This document shows positions 36,201 to 47,600 of a stretch of DNA of 60,000 nt, piece by piece. The stretch is from NCBI GenBank assembly GCA_030704615.1, contig CM060734.1, positions 36,908,042-36,968,041 of the forward strand, given 5' to 3'. The DNA is from Takakia lepidozioides (Eukaryota; Streptophyta; Takakiopsida; Takakiales; Takakiaceae). The notes beneath the pieces were generated by a model. The model was not told where the DNA came from. It did not search any database and saw only the letters and a list, made by a program, of their open reading frames with translations. Position numbers and translations under genes: made by a program. Every line of letters starts with the position of its first letter. The stretch's first letter is position 1.

Positions 36201-36751
36201 TTATTCCAAAATACAAAAGAGAGCAACATTGCCCCCTTTGGCAAGTAACAGGCGGAAATGACAGCCATTCACTGGTTGGAGCCATAGCCCGACTCAGTAT
36301 TGAGGATATGTGTGTCTAGTCTCCATTCTCAGTTGCATTGGCATGCCTCGATGCCTTGAACATTTTGTCTCACTGTATTAGCAGGGAGAGAAACTGAGAC
36401 AAAATTTCTGGCAGCGAGAAGCCACTTGCCACAGCCGTTGACCCTACAGCTTCAGCAAAAAATATCCATGGCCACACGAGGAGGACCGAGAGCAAAGAAG
36501 ATGTATGACTCTGGCATCGGCCGGATCTCAGCCAAGAGAATACAAAAGCAAGAATCGAAAATACCCGGAGCAATGTCATCGAGAACCGAAAGTACTTCTT
36601 GCATTGAGCTGTCAAGGCGCGCCTTCTTGATAGAAGGATCAAGTGGGAAGAAGGTGTCCCGCACAACATAGAGGCCCTCAATTTTTTGCGCCAGGGCTTC
36701 ATAGGGCTCCCTGCTCTCCACTGTCGTCACGCCTGTCGCTGTCTCTTCCAT
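30275..36751 (-). CDS. TTC5-like protein (TPR repeats plus C-terminal OB-type domain)
   Basis: Thirteen exons on the minus strand join into about 426 residues: 36751-36565, 36134-36025, 35473-35363, 35040-34983, 34376-34287, 34023-33929, 33746-33693, 33071-32928, 32708-32651, 31561-31447, 31185-31116, 30659-30591 and 30394-30275. All phases agree. Landmarks: LYVVRDTFFPLDPSIKKARL; EYLRGKALDVRPDYCKDAEG; WCCLGNCFWKKGDLSSAKNC; LNKKALQQLSMLERRIAKG; SIRHAKQAVTLDIKDGQSWY; ILGNAYLTSFFVSGAWDRSK; EKDEMASANPDLHFNSAT; YLEDYERALRGFQAASVRDP; KPKRLASLLSSL; then FYLVADRETNCFALSVYALR and RAIRVDLPQQLLLNG in the C-terminal domain. Length and order fit TTC5 (Strap) proteins, a transcription cofactor and ribosome-linked factor in animals; the plant role is not known to me. 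Intron 4 begins with GC instead of GT. Exon 10 has two in-frame acceptors six bases apart; 31561 gives the better match. Introns 9 and 11 hold repeats. Confidence 0.92.
30715..30990. repeat. Nested direct duplication in TTC5-like intron 11
   Basis: A block of about 90 bases (roughly 30750-30834, CACCCTGTTCTCCTCTGTGA through ACCAATATGAGCTTAAG) recurs with small changes at roughly 30867-30943. The pair is enclosed by two copies of ATGTTTGAACTTYCCTCATC plus TACTTTTG at about 30717-30744 and 30961-30989. The nesting suggests two successive duplications, or an element with direct terminal repeats. Confidence 0.85.
32133..32310 (+). mobile_element. tRNA-derived SINE-like element (copy C)
   Basis: GGCAGAACAGTGGTTGGGTA resembles tRNA box A, and GCGTTCAATCC at 32190-32200 resembles box B about 50 bases later, the spacing seen in tRNA genes. 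No cloverleaf closes, so it is not a working tRNA gene. A tail of TTAAAC and TTTAACTTTAACTT repeats follows, as in many plant SINEs. It lies in intron 9 of the TTC5-like gene in the opposite orientation. It may be a different family from copies A and B. Confidence 0.5.
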
Positions 36752-38098
36752 TCTCCTTCCTCCCCTCTCTTTACGTGTATTTTTTCACTTGGCACGCTCT
36801 ACTTCACTCTTCTTTCACCTACCCTATCCTATCATACACTGTGCTTTCTGCCTGTCCTCCTTACTCCTCCATATCGGATTCTCATACTCCCATTATCTAA
36901 TTCATGTGCATTTAGCTTGAGATCCCGGTCCCCCTTCTCTCTTTCCCTTATTTCCCTCATCACAGGAGAATTCATATACGCCATCGGGACCAAATGCAAG
37001 GCCCAAGAACCATGATTCCTAACCCTAAGCTTTAGGGTTAGGGCTCGGGCCCTAGTGTAAAGTGGGCCTTAGAGGTGAAAACGTATGTGCACACTATATA
37101 GAGGCGAAGTTGTAGCTGAAGATGATCAAGAACAACCAGTATTAGAGCATATGAATCGACAAAGGGCTATCACCAATACCCGGATTGAAGAGAGAGTAGA
37201 TGATAAACAATGTCTGAGATCCAAGTTGAGGAGATACTATGGATGGATCAGTTTATTCAATTTGATGTTGCTTCATCAATGTCTCCCAAGCACTTGGCAC
37301 AATGACACTATACACTTTGTGTGCACTTATTGCACAACAGCGATAGATATATTCAATTGTTAGATCGAATAGTAGTAGGTAGCAGGAGAGCAAGAACAGC
37401 GAAAAAGTCTCCGAGCACAGACAAGTGTGACGCGAGATGGTGAAGAGGAAGCTGATGCACATCAACTGGCAACAGAAGCAAGAAGCAACGGATATGAGGT
37501 AAGGAAATATATAGGTCTATCAATATTATGAATTGAGGGTTAACTTGAGACTTGAAAATCCTGGGGGAGGACAGTGCCATAGTTGTGACATGAACCCCTA
37601 CAAGCGGATCATTACATTCCATGAACCCACTCATCCTCCTCCTGTAGATTCATCTCTGCATTCATCAGGTTGCAGGGTAGGGTGAACACAATGCCTCTTG
37701 GCTACTGCAGTTCACTTGACAGGCGACCAGCCGACTTTTCTATAAGAATGCCAATCTGCCAACAGAAGCCATTAACACCAACTGCTACTGACTAATGGCC
37801 GTAAGAATCTGAACACTTTCATCTTATCATTGACACTCTGCATTCAGGATACATGTTGCATCTACTTGACCAATCTTTTTTATGTTTGCGATTCTAATAT
37901 ATCAGCTTCACCCCTGACCCACTTAGCACAAGACATGTCTCTGAAAGAAACCTACAAGAGAGCATGCAACCATTGGCGACAATGTTACAGTGTAACAAAT
38001 GACGATCTTCCAGTGTAAGACGCTGCAAGTTACCCTGGGCACAACAAATAGTTGAAATGAGCTGGAAACCCCAAACTAGGGTGTATATGTTGCATGTT
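36752..38098. other. Intergenic region with telomere-like motif
   Basis: This holds the TTC5-like promoter and the 3' end of the second PPR gene. Near 37017-37045 there are telomere-like words in both orientations (CCTAACCCTAA, then TTTAGGGTTAGGG) around an AAGCTT centre. The first 100 bases upstream of the TTC5-like start are pyrimidine-rich. An open frame at 37085-37363 has no motif I recognise. Confidence 0.5.
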
Positions 38099-41086
38099 TC
38101 ACCAGTAATCCCCACAGGAACAAACCCCATCTTGGAAGTGGTGAAAACGGTTGGTATCCCTTACAACAACTTCCCGCCCAGTAATCTTAGAGATAAACTT
38201 GGTGGCAGTGTGGCAGTCGCCACACACACGAAGGTTTTTTATGATGCGGATAGGCATTCCGGGTGGTGTGTTGATGAGCCCAAAAACAATGGCCAGCTTC
38301 TCACTGTGGTAGCGAAGAGAAAATTCCTTTTGCTCCTCCTCCACATCATGCATTACAAAGCATGTATCAGGCACATACCCAGCCTCCTTCATCTGCCCAG
38401 ACAAGCTATTCAGCTCATTATGGATTTCCTCAATTTGTGGATGCAATTTGTCTTCTACGACAAATGTATGCACTTGGTTGTCCACCTCAATACAGCTGCA
38501 TCCTGGCTCCTTTCTGACACCTCTCTCCTCCATCAATTTTCTCATCTTTTCTTTTTCTTCCCACCTGCCAGCTGCAGCATAAATGTTTGATAGCAGTACA
38601 TAAGCTGCAGCACATTGGGGATCACTCTTAAGAAGGCTTTTTGCTGCATGTTCTGCTAGCTCCAGGTTACAATGGATTCTGCAGGCACCAAGTAAAGCCC
38701 CCCATACCGAAGCATCTGGTTTGATTGGCATTTTGGTAATGAAGTCCTCTGCCTCATCCAATCGCCCTGCACGGCCAAGCAGCCCCACCATGCAGCCAAA
38801 ATGTTCCACTGTAGGTGTGAGGCCATAGTCTCGACTCATGGAATCAAAGAAGTGACGACCTTCATCCACTAAGCCCACATGGCTACATGCGGAGAGAAGA
38901 GACATAAAGGTAACATTGTCTGGTTTCAAGCCTTCCAGTTCCATTTGTGCAAATAGTTTCAGGGCCTCCCTACCACACCCATGCTGAGCATATCCTGCAA
39001 TCATTGCAGTCCATGAAACCACATTTCGTTGAGTCATGTTCTCAAACACTTGGCGTGCATCTTTCATGCTCCCGCATTTGGCATACATATCAACAAGGGC
39101 AGTCTCCAGAATGATATCTGACGCAATTGCAGCTTTGATGATGTATGAATGGACTTCTTTGCCCTTTTCCAGGGCTTCTAGGCTGGCGCACACTTTGAGA
39201 ATACAAGTGAACGTGACCCTGTCGCATGTCACCCCTTCCCGTTGCATTTGGTCAGAGACCTCAAAAGCCTCCCTACCACACCCACGCTGAGCATATCCTG
39301 CAATCATTGCATTCCATGAGACCAAATTTTGCTTAGCCATGTTATCAAACACTTGTCGCGCATTCACCATGCTCCCACATTTGGCGTACATGTTGACAAG
39401 AGCAGTCTCGAGAATGACATCTGGTGGAATTCCAGCTTCGATGATGTCAGCATGGACCTCTTCGCCTTGTTCCAGAGTTCCTTGGCTTGCACACGCATTG
39501 AGAATGGAAGTGTACGTCACCCTATCAGGGGTCACACCTCTCCTCTTCATTGTATCGTATATCTCAAAAGCCACCCTGCCACACCCCTGCTTCGCATATC
39601 CTGCGATCATTATAGTCCATGTGAACATGTCCCGTTCAGGCATTTTGTCAAACACTTGACGTGCCTCTACTAAGCTCCCGCACTTGACATACATGTTCAC
39701 AAGGGCAGTTTCCAGTACAATATCTGGTGCAATTCCAGCTTTGATGATGTCAGCATGGACTTCTTTGCCCTTATTTAAGGCTCTTACGCTGCCACATGCA
39801 TTGAGAATGCATATGAACATCACTGTGTCGGGCATCACCCCTTCCCGTTGCATTTGTTCATAGATTTTGAGTGCATCCCTACCAGCCCCATGTTTAGCAT
39901 ATCCTCCTACCATAATAGTCCACGTAAACATATTACGTTCAAGCATCTTATCAAAAACTCGGCGTGCATCGACCATGCTCCCGCACTTGGTATACATGTT
40001 GAGAAGGGTGTTGAGTAGAAAGATATTTGGCTTGAATCCACTTTGGACAATGTGGGCATGTACCTGTTTTCCCGCTGTTGGGGATTTCATGTTGATGCAC
40101 TCCTGCAAGAGGCAAACATAGGTACTGGAGTCTGCCCAACTGCTTTGGTTCAAAATATGGAGTGCCTCTTTCAGTCGTCCTGCTTTACATAGTGTCCTCA
40201 CAGCCCTCCCAGTTTCAGAAGCCTTCATCTTCACTACGTCTCTGGGTCCAAGTGCATTGGTGTTGGTGAGACCCGTCTCATCTCCTACCAAGAAATGTGC
40301 CTGATTCAACTCTGCCATCCTCCATGACACAGTTTTACATTTGTTAACACTCCAAACACACATGATACATCTCAATCCTCCTGAATACCTCAAAGATAGC
40401 CCTCTCTCTTAAGGACAGGCTTTTTGCTACATATCAGCAAAGTTGCAAAACACTACTGCAGTCACTTTCTTCGAGTTTAAACGGTACCATTTCTATCTGT
40501 TACAGTTGGAACCTTTGAATGATCATCAAAAAAATACCAGTTGTCTTTTAGCCCTGGAGCTCCATGGCGTATGGCGACCTTAGAAGCATCACCAGCCTGT
40601 GATCGACCTTTTACCATGGAAATAAATTCTGCTTTTAACCAAGGAGGGCCCAACCGACGCTCAATCCAAAGGACCTCCTTTATGCGCTCAAGTCTGAAGT
40701 CCGATGATCGTGGATTTCTCTGCAACCACCATGAGCAGGAAGCTGAGCATCCACAGTTCCACCAGGGAACCAAACTACCACCACCCAAGCTTCAATCTTG
40801 AACAGCCCACTTTCATGCCCTGCAAACAAGGAAGAATCTGCTGCTAGCACCATATGATTTTGATTTTGCTGCTTTCCACCACAATGAGAACAATGCCATT
40901 AATGGTAAGCAATTGTATATACAGCCGACTGCGCAAAACCAGCATGCCATCTGTCACAAACCCTTATTGACAAATTACCTTACATTATAAATGAAGATAA
41001 TTTTACCTTCTCAAACTTGTTGTCCCAACGCCATGAAGGATCCGAGAAAAACTCCTGCCAGAAGTGCTCTTTGCTTCCGGCTTGAC
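38099..41086 (-). CDS. PLS-class PPR protein with DYW domain and N-terminal PDF-like motif (intact)
   Basis: Exons on the minus strand: 41086-41007, 40719-40538 and 40319-38099, with at least one more 5' exon not found. The first encodes [19 protein letters not shown] and the second [20 protein letters not shown] then [10 protein letters not shown], both PDF-like. The last exon is 740 codons without a break: PPR repeats ([38 protein letters not shown]), E and E+ motifs, then a DYW domain with [21 protein letters not shown] and CSCGDYW. It is the paralogue of the gene at 24.3-28.1 kb: the 182-base middle exon and the junction phase are identical. Predicted role is site recognition and C-to-U editing in an organelle. 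The targeting peptide was not found and should lie in the missing exon, between 41087 and about 42000. It is divergently placed from RAD51. Confidence 0.9.
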
Positions 41087-42438
41087 CTGTGTGCAAGAAC
41101 TGCAAGAACATCAGCTTTGACAGCTCCAATCACCTTAGCCACTCTGAGGAGTGCTACTGTTGCATTAAATGCTTTTTCGCACACACAATGAGAATACAAA
41201 CAGAAGCTTCCAGGTGTTGCAGAAGTTACTAAAGGAAATTCTGGTGGCAAGGTTTTACATCGGACTTTACAATTAGTCTTCACAATCCACTTTGGCACTG
41301 GCCTCTCTTTCTTACTCTTGTCCCACACGTAACGAGTCCTTCTTTGTTTCTCTATCTCAATCAAGGAAGACATGTACATCAGAAGTTTCACACATTTCGA
41401 GAGATAACGCAGGAGCTCATGGACCAAGGACAAGGATATAGAATACACTTACTTTCCTCTACAGCCCTTGTGTGACTGTAAAATTGAGCTAATTTGTTTT
41501 ATAAAATGCATGTAGCGCCTTCTGGGATGGGTAACAGATAAATGAAGCCTGGATCGCTCCCTTGCAAACAGTGAGACCAAAGAACATATGCAAGGACTTG
41601 ACCTTTCCTCGCTTTCTCTGGATGAAGGGGAGAAGTCGCAGCCCTCTCTTGCAAGGGTATCCAGCCCGCTATCGCCAAGGTGGATGCCCACCTGAGCTCC
41701 ACACCCTGACCCGTAAATTTTCTGCATTGTGTAAGGCCTCCAGCTCTTTGGTGGCAAAGATACGAACAAGCCTCGGGTATGGTCTTACGCTTTGCGCGCA
41801 GGAGAGCACCCGCGCACGTTGCTGTCCGTGTGCCTATATCCACACGACACAGATTGCTGCGAGCCATCCGTAGCAGCCTCACGTCCCTCCTTCCGAGTTG
41901 TCAATTACCAAAGTAGATCCCTCTCTGCAAATTCTGCTTGTATATTGTCCAAGCTTACAGTACATGATAGAATTCATAATGATCACAGCTAGGTAACCCA
42001 TGGTGTGGGATACTTCTAAGAAATGCGTGTCCGAATGCGACGAAAACAAACCCTGCTATCAGAAGAAGAGCTGAAAGAGAGACTTTTGGATCAGTTCAAT
42101 TAACAAGAAAGTGAAAGAGATCTGTTACTCTATCAGTCATGAGGGATGCAAGTAGAAAGACGAGTCTCTCCATACCCTTTAGCTTGTTTTAGGGTTTGGA
42201 GCACAGCTAAATGAATCACCACGTATGCATGACCAATTCAAATTGAAAGTTTACGCGCGAAGAGAGAGAGAGAGAGAGAGACTCTCTCTCTCGGAGAAAG
42301 CAATTGCAGTGTGCGAGAGTGATGCAGAGAGAGGATTCTGACTAAGTAACTGATGCACAGGCGAGAGGGAAGAGAGGGTTTAAGGCAGACATTACGGGTA
42401 GGGAGTGCAAAGCAGGGTATAAGCGGCTGAGAGGACGA
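41087..42438. promoter_or_regulatory. Shared 5' region of the second PPR gene and RAD51
   Basis: The interval should contain the missing 5' exon of the PPR gene and both promoters. An open frame at 41499-41882 (-) starts with RLLRMARSNLCR, which could be a targeting leader, but I could not join it in phase. A telo-box lies at 42189-42197. At 42260-42292 a GA tract of about 22 bases runs directly into a CT tract of about 11 bases, which can fold back on itself. GA tracts are bound by plant BBR/BPC factors. Confidence 0.5.
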
Positions 42439-43446
42439 ATGGAGGGAGTAGAGGAGCAGTCAGGTGTGCAGGAGGAGCAGCATCATGGGCCTTACACTGT
42501 GGACCAGCTTCAGGTATGTGGGATTGCAGCAGTGGACATAAAAAAGCTGAAGGAGACAGGTTATTGCACTGGGGAGGCCGTTGCATTTTCTTCAAAGAAG
42601 GAGCTTTTGATGATCACAGGCATGAGCGAGGCAAAGGTCGATAAGTTTACTGAAGCTGCTACTAAGCTGGTGCCTACGGGGTCTACAGGTACCAGACAGA
42701 TGCATGAGCAGCGCGCAAGGACCATTAGAATCTCCACGGGCTCCAAGGAACTGGACAAGATTCTTGAAGGCGGCATTGAAACAGGGTCAATCACTGAAAT
42801 CTATGGAGAGTTTAGGACTGGAAAGAGCCAGTTATGTCATACGATGTGTGTCACTTGCCAGCTTCCTCTTGACCAGGGGGGAGGTGATGGCAGAGCTCTG
42901 TACATTGATACAGAAGGCACCTTCAGACCGCAAAGGCTGTTGCAAATTGCCGAAAGGTATGGATTGAATGGAACTGATGTCCTAGACAACGTCGCATATG
43001 CCCGCGCCTACAACACAGATCATCAATCAAAGCTCCTGATGGAAGCAGCATCGATGATTGCTGTCACAAGGTTTGCTCTGATCGTGGTAGATAGTGCTAC
43101 TGCTCTGTACCGCACAGATTACTCAGGCCGTGGTGAGTTGTCCGCCAGGCAAGTGCATCTGAGAAGGTTTTTAGGAAGCCTCCAGAAGCTGGCTGATGAG
43201 TTTGGAGTAGCAGTTGTTGTTACAAATCAGGTGGTGGCGCAAGTTGATGAAGGAGCGGTGTTTGATGGTCCTCGTATCAAGCCAATTGGTGGCAACACCA
43301 TGGCCCATGCTTCAACAACCAGATTGGGTTTGCGCAAGGGGCGGGGCGCGGAGCGGATCTGCAAGGTGCATTCCTCTCCCTGCCTGGCTGAGCGGGAAGC
43401 AAGATTCCAAATCGCTGCCGAGGGTGTCACAGATGTAAAATATTGA
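42439..43446 (+). CDS. RAD51: RAD51 recombinase, intronless and divergent
   Basis: A single 335-codon frame covers the whole RAD51 length with no intron. The N-terminal helix-hairpin-helix region ([20 protein letters not shown]) leads to the ATPase core: Walker A GEFRTGKS at 123-130, [20 protein letters not shown] at 158-175, [13 protein letters not shown], Walker [69 protein letters not shown] and a final [11 protein letters not shown]51 forms filaments on single-stranded DNA for homologous repair. Several normally fixed positions differ. The FxxA self-assembly motif (FTTA in human, FTSA in plants as I recall) reads STGT at 82-85, Walker A ends in S rather than T, and MHLAKFLRSLQ reads [11 protein letters not shown]. 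It is RAD51 rather than DMC1 by the [20 protein letters not shown] region. The intact frame argues for continued selection. An intronless form suggests an old retrocopy, or the moss-type layout. Confidence 0.93.
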   Translation: MEGVEEQSGVQEEQHHGPYTVDQLQVCGIAAVDIKKLKETGYCTGEAVAFSSKKELLMITGMSEAKVDKFTEAATKLVPTGSTGTRQMHEQRARTIRISTGSKELDKILEGGIETGSITEIYGEFRTGKSQLCHTMCVTCQLPLDQGGGDGRALYIDTEGTFRPQRLLQIAERYGLNGTDVLDNVAYARAYNTDHQSKLLMEAASMIAVTRFALIVVDSATALYRTDYSGRGELSARQVHLRRFLGSLQKLADEFGVAVVVTNQVVAQVDEGAVFDGPRIKPIGGNTMAHASTTRLGLRKGRGAERICKVHSSPCLAEREARFQIAAEGVTDVKY

Positions 43447-44600
43447 TTGATGTCATCGGCTCTATACACCCTGCAGACAGCTGAACACATACAAATGTGT
43501 TTGCTCTTCAGGTTTCACCATTTGTACCCGTTTCAGGTCTACACTCTCTTTCCACCTTCACCTGACTTGAAGATCAAAGCTCAACCTGGTTTAAACAGTG
43601 GAGAAAATAATGGTGTATGTTTATTTACAAATACGTGAAGTTTTGTAGTTCCTTCCATCCACTAAAGACTGATTCCTGGGAAGAATAACAGTACATGTTG
43701 ATCTCCAAAGCAACAAATCTAGCATTACAAAAGTGTTGTGAGCATATAGGTGTATGTGCGGTTGTGGTTTACTGGTTGTGTTTGGCAACCATGATCCAAA
43801 GCGAAGACACTGATAGACAGACACCAACAGCACTGCCTACATAGTACCATCCTCCCAATGGTCCACATGGAATACATTGGAATTACAAACTAGTCCTAGC
43901 ATCACTTCAAATCACCTACAAGGATCCAGTAAGATTGGTAGTCTACAACTCCTAAATTACATCCCGTTACTACCTAGTATATGTACAGCAATGGATCAGG
44001 GCTAATTTTGACTATGACTGGTCCAACTCTCAAGTGTCACAAGACACATCTGTCTGCAAAAAGCATTCAGAAAAATGGCATCTGGTGAGAAAAGACTAGA
44101 GCTATTACACTCTGTTGATGCTCCTTGGTACCAAGACCGCAGCTTCATTCTGCAAGTCATGTCCATGTTAGAAAGTAAGCAAGAGCTGCTACTCCATCTT
44201 CACCATTACCTTTAACCTACAGTTCCATATCAGTAGTTTCTCATGACCATTGATCCAGTGCTGTCAAGATGGTAGCACTGGCTCGTCTCATCTGGAATGC
44301 AACAGTTCAGTAACAAGCCTACATCAAAAAGCTCTGCATTACTCCACATGTGTTCCCCCAACTGCCAGGTAGGCAGATCAAAAACGGAACGAAATTTTCC
44401 GCTGGGTTGATGTGCAACAGTTAAGCATGAAGGATTTGAAACATCTGCATTGCATTTCATTCCTCCTTCAAGACACCTAAAGATGTTTTTACCCAAAAAC
44501 CTCCATGAAAGGTATCGCGTATGAATCATGCAACAATGTGCACCACAAAATGCTGTCCTTGAGGGGAAGAGATTCCGCACAATGTGGTTGCAAGAAGAGA
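43447..44600. other. No gene recognised (tail-to-tail spacer)
   Basis: Spacer between the 3' ends of RAD51 and the SHOU4-like gene. Open frames at 43621-43833 and 44230-44604 (-) have no family motif and no joining splice sites. No repeats stand out. Confidence 0.5.
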
Positions 44601-47600
44601 TCAAACAGGTATCCCATCGACCTTCGAAACTTCCTCACACCGGAGAATGATGCCTTCCATGCTGGCTGGCAGAAGGAACTTGCTCCACTGGCAGCCTGTC
44701 GTCACAGGTGAAGGCGGAGGGACAATCATCAGCACGTTTTCGTGCCGTTGTACCACCCCCATCACTGTCACTGTGCTCCCTTCTTTCACATAACTGCCAA
44801 CATATACCAACTTTTCCGATCAGATCCTCCTCATCAGGAAGACTCCAATTCACTGGATTAACATGCATTGCAAAAACTTTCAAGGGCATATTCCAACGAT
44901 GAATGGAAGGGAAAACAAAGAAAGGAAGCTACTACAGCCCTACATACAGGCAGAGAAAAAATGGGGAGTGCACACCCACCTTTGCACACCCAAGTCTGTC
45001 TGTGGGGAGCTTGTGAATGATGTACTCGCTATCATACTATGGCCAACACTAGGGTCAAGACTGTAACATCTACAAACATCTTTTGTTACAAGATTCTTAT
45101 TTCTCACTGGAGAGCATAAAAACTTCCCTCAGAGAAAGCACTGCACAAATTGTTTGAGGGAAGCCACAAGTACTAAGGAAAATCCAAGTTCAAGGTGCAG
45201 TACCCCTCACTGTTCTACCATGTTATGCAAAAATACGCCCAAATATGTTATAAATGCCCAAACTAGCTTAAATTCCTCCTGCTGCATGAGGAGAGCATCA
45301 AAGTCCTTACCCTTCCTTAAGTTGCACTACTCGGTCATCAGCAGAGAGGTTTCGCTCTGTCAACCAACGAATGAACTCTGACGGCAACTCCTTGTTCTTT
45401 GGATTGACATCCAAGACTGCACTCTCCGGTACATAGGCGCTCACCCGGGCTCCATAGCCGGCTTTGACCAAAGCTCTAAGACCACTCTGAAGATCTGAAA
45501 TGTAGAAGTCCACGACATATCTCTGCAGGAATGACGACAAGTTAGTATGCAGAGGCAGATTCTACATAAATTGCAGGGAGAAGCTGAAAGAGTAAGAGAG
45601 CAGAACAAGAGATACTGAGATGAGACGGAAGTAAGAGAAAGTAACAATTAGCGGAAGAACAAGGAATCAAACTCATCAATCCCTTTCCTTAGGCAAAATT
45701 CATAGGCCAGTCACAGCTACAAGCCAACACGAGTGACCAGAGCATGTGCAACTTGTACTGCAGAGCAACTTCCACAACTGTTGCTTGAGTGAACAAAAAA
45801 GCAAACATATATTGCTGAGGTTGAAATGGATCGCTCTACTCTGCTCGTCCTCTTGAGAAAATATATGATGTGGTTCCTGCCCTATCCAGTTTTATTGCAA
45901 ACAGATGAAAGACGGAAAAGAAGCCGCCATCTGCAATCCAGATTTAATGCCATGCTCACCTCCATATGTCGCAAACCCCAAGTGAAACGGCGGTGCTTCT
46001 GACCAGCTGGTTTGGAGAAAAACTTTCGGTACTCATACATGCCAGTGGATGTGTAGATACAACGATTCACCTTCTGATACGATGACTCCAGAGGTACACT
46101 CCCACAAGTCACCACCTGCCATGACCATCCCTTATGCCATGTTATCATCATAATCCCTTTTTCCTGCCCTCCTTCCCAGTGTACTCTGCATACTGTGTGA
46201 CTTATGGCAAAAAGTCGCACTGATGCCCTAACTAAGCAGAGATACTTTATCGACTATGATTAGCTAGCTGTTACAGCTTTACATCCTCTAGCAGTCAAGG
46301 TGCAGCCCACCACCAAAGTTCTTCCAATACTTCCACACTACTGGTCCTGCAAATCATGTTTCAAAAGTTCGCCATTGTCTTGTAAGACACCCTACTCCAC
46401 CAAAAGGCACCTGCACTTTGCTTTGGGCAAAAGAACGACGCCATCCAACTCGATATACATTGGTAAGATGTATATTGTGTTAGGAGTGGGACTGTGTATT
46501 AGTGTCCTCACATAGCACACCATGACGAAAGGACTAGTAGGACAACTCTACTGGACCGTCCTGGACCAGTCATGAGGTACCCTGCAAGTTAAATACATGG
46601 TGGACAACATCGTTCTGCAAGCACAAGGTGCCAAACTTCCAATGCTGCTGGAGTTTAGCACATTTTGAGATACTTTATGGGGCAATACTTCAGTAAAATT
46701 CTCAGAAGGAAGTAAACATCAATATCATAATAGACGATTCTGTGAAAAAGATTGGATCTAGAACATCCCTTCTCTTGAAACTGTAACCCTTATGAATGAT
46801 TATTCTCAACACAGCCATTTTCAAAATGTAAAGCATGGAGAAATTTTTAGGAAAGGCCTCCATGCATGACCTCATAATCTATTTGGGATCGTAGAAGCCA
46901 GATAGCAGTTGAGGATCCACTTACCCCATACTGCAACAATGGTTTCAAGCGCCAAATACTTTCACTTCCAAATGTGTGTCACTTGGACCAGCTATTGCTC
47001 TACAAAGATACTCTCAACACCTCCAATCAAAATCAACAGCAGCAGAGCTGGTGCCCACTATATGACAACCCGCATGTCTGGTTGACAGAGGTCCCTTTCC
47101 TCAATGTCTCAAGGAGCTACAGGGCAGTGAACAGGACTCAAGCGTCGACGACTCCTCACTGCAGGATCACCCGGCGTCCACTATAATTGAGATATTCTGT
47201 AACACTGCTCTTGAGGGTGGAACATAAGGGAGAGGAAACTTACCCCAGTCACCTTCACATACTGGCCATCCTTGGCGGCACCCAGCTCAGAGGTCGGAAA
47301 TTTGGCCAAATAACCTGTGATCGATCGCTTCCCCCAACACGAGTTCCATAGCAGAGTCAGGACAACCAACCCACAGAGGCTTGAGACGACAATCAGTAGT
47401 ATCGGATTCTTAACTGCTGCAATGATGAAAGCTCCGGCGGCGAGTCCCGTGGCGAATACTGGAATAAGCGTCCATAGAATCACTTTGGGGAAGTTCCTCC
47501 TGAACGAGTACTCCTGATCATGACTCAGATTACTGACGCCTTGGGTGTTGGCACCAGTCCCACTGGGTAACTTGATTGGTGCAGCGCCCATGTCGAGTGG

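Noticed and set aside
41499-41882. OB-fold ssDNA-binding domain upstream of the second PPR gene
   Set aside because: I expected an OSB-like OB fold ahead of the PDF-like exons. The frame shows a possible targeting leader but no convincing OB-fold pattern, and I could not join it in phase.
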